Shown here: positions 6,655 to 7,547 of the stretch, in pieces
How the letters are laid out: the number at the start of each line of letters is the position of its first letter
How positions within the stretch are numbered: the first letter of the stretch is position 1
Assembly (NCBI GenBank): GCA_021812905.1
Contig: JAKAMM010000075.1
Coordinates: 1 to 7,547 of the forward strand
Direction: 5' to 3'
Origin: Chloroflexota bacterium
Lineage (GTDB): Bacteria; Chloroflexota; Anaerolineae; Anaerolineales; Villigracilaceae
Length of the DNA: 7,547 nucleotides
Notes under the pieces: generated by a model
Databases searched by the model: none
The model's input: the letters and a program-made list of their open reading frames with translations, nothing else
What the model was told of the DNA's origin: nothing
Program-made: the position numbers and the translations under genes

Positions 6655-7547
6655 TTACTTTAGAGAGAAGGTGCCAAAGTCGGCAAACTTGCCGCTTTGT
6701 ACCTGACCGATCAGGAAGTACGGGAGACTGATATCGCCGTTCTGATCGAACGACCATGTTCCCAATGCACCCTGGAAGTCTTTGACAGCAAAGACGGCTT
6801 TGTTAACGGTTGCGCGGTCGGCTGGGTTGCCGCCATTTTTACACACGTTCTCGATGGCGTAAAGAAGGGCGTTCATCGTATCATAACCAAAGACCGCATA
6901 GGGTTCATTGGTCTCGCCGTATTTTGCGGCATAGTCAGCATAGAACTTCGTGCCGGTGGCGTTCAGGTCCTTCTTGGCTACACCAGGGGTGCTGGCGTAT
7001 GCGCCATCAGAGGCAGCGCCTGCGCCATCGATGAAGGCCTGGGTGAAGATCCCGTCAGGTCCCATGAATTTGACCTTGGTGTTATCACCCATGATGCTGA
7101 CCTTGTCTTTGACCATCTGCGCTGAGTTGTTGTCAACCACTGCGCCGAGGAAGATCATATCCGGCGGTTTGCCATTGTTGCTGGTGGAGATCTTGGTCAT
7201 GAGGGCCTTGTAGTCTGCGGCCTTCGGGTCATAGCCTTCATTGGCGACCACGGTGATGCCGGCTTTTGTCGCGGCCTGGGCGACGGAATCGGCAACGCCC
7301 TTGCCGTACGCTTCCTGGTCGTTGACGACGTACAAAGCCTTGACGCCGAGGGAGACCATGAAGTTGACATCCACTGGTCCCTGCAGATCATCGGTGGCGG
7401 CGACACGGGCATAGTTGCGGACACCGGTGGGATAATACACGTCCGGCTCGTTGGCGGCGGTAATACCTGCGGCCGCATGGGTCAAACCGGGATAGGTGTT
7501 GGCGGGGGAGATCATGGCCAGCGGGCCAGCCTGGTTCAGAAGATCGG
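6655..7547 (-). CDS. livK: Branched-chain amino acid-type ABC transporter substrate-binding protein LivK (5' end outside window)
   Basis: The frame is open from the right window edge to TAA at 6655 and gives the C-terminal 296 residues of a type 1 periplasmic binding protein (Peripla_BP_6/COG0683). The visible part starts DLLNQAGPLAMISPANTYPG, the family region just after the first-lobe ligand contacts. It continues through GVKALYVVNDQEAYGKGVAD (end of the hinge and second lobe start), the YDPKAADYKALMTKI segment, FMGPDGIFTQAFIDGAG and the YAVFGYDTMNALLYAIE helix, and closes with the usual C-terminal pattern GTWSFDQNGDI then PYFLIGQVQSGKF. The signal peptide and roughly the first quarter to third of the protein are missing, so it cannot be told whether it is a lipoprotein. 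It would capture the substrate outside the membrane and pass it to LivHM. The family binds leucine/isoleucine/valine but also urea, amides and aromatic compounds, so specificity is open. Confidence 0.95.
   Translation of the reverse strand, partial: DLLNQAGPLAMISPANTYPGLTHAAAGITAANEPDVYYPTGVRNYARVAATDDLQGPVDVNFMVSLGVKALYVVNDQEAYGKGVADSVAQAATKAGITVVANEGYDPKAADYKALMTKISTSNNGKPPDMIFLGAVVDNNSAQMVKDKVSIMGDNTKVKFMGPDGIFTQAFIDGAGAASDGAYASTPGVAKKDLNATGTKFYADYAAKYGETNEPYAVFGYDTMNALLYAIENVCKNGGNPADRATVNKAVFAVKDFQGALGTWSFDQNGDISLPYFLIGQVQSGKFADFGTFSLK

Noticed and set aside
1..7547. Undescribed defence or multi-gene system
   Set aside because: Every gene except the small lipoprotein relic falls in a well-known housekeeping or transport family, and the layout is a normal transport operon. 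Nothing supports a new system here.

Overview
The window is a single co-directional block, entirely on the minus strand. In transcription order (high to low coordinates) it holds a branched-chain amino acid/amide-type ABC importer, livK-livH-livM-livG-livF, then an FAD-dependent amine/amino-acid oxidoreductase, a small disrupted lipoprotein gene, and the 5' two thirds of a cinA-like gene. livK is cut at its 5' end by the right window edge and cinA at its 3' end by the left edge. Moderate GC, the gene order, the lipoprotein-style leader and an in-gene copy of a GC-rich palindromic repeat suggest an environmental bacterium. Chloroflexota (Anaerolineae) is my best guess, but it rests on general resemblance and no marker gene is present.

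Right part (7547-2344): the solute-binding protein LivK ends at 6655 and is followed by a clean hairpin terminator (6608-6637). The translocation genes then run tightly: livH (start ATG 6526), livM (start ATG 5406), livG (start GTG 3843) and livF (start ATG 3051), with gaps of 9-15 bases. The stop codons of livH and livM lie inside the Shine-Dalgarno sequences of livM and livG, so translation is probably coupled. The terminator after livK would let the binding protein be made in excess over the membrane complex, as is common for such systems.

Middle (2343-1112): an 80-base gap after livF carries a very strong 13+4 bp hairpin. The start codon of a DAO-family FAD oxidoreductase follows only 17 bases later. 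The setting suggests that the imported compound, an amino acid or N-methylated/secondary amine, is oxidised by this enzyme; the exact substrate cannot be read from sequence.

Left part (1111-1): a good ribosome binding site and a lipoprotein signal peptide begin a short gene (from 1094) whose frame breaks after about 23 codons; the open frame continues one register over to 844. The last gene (808 to the edge) is the MoCF-like N-terminal part of CinA. Within it, a palindromic repeat (about 341-380) is inserted in frame and adds about 13-14 residues to a loop next to a conserved motif. This in-gene repeat is the most interesting observation. I found no RNA genes, CRISPR arrays, insertion sequences or evidence for an undescribed multi-gene system.
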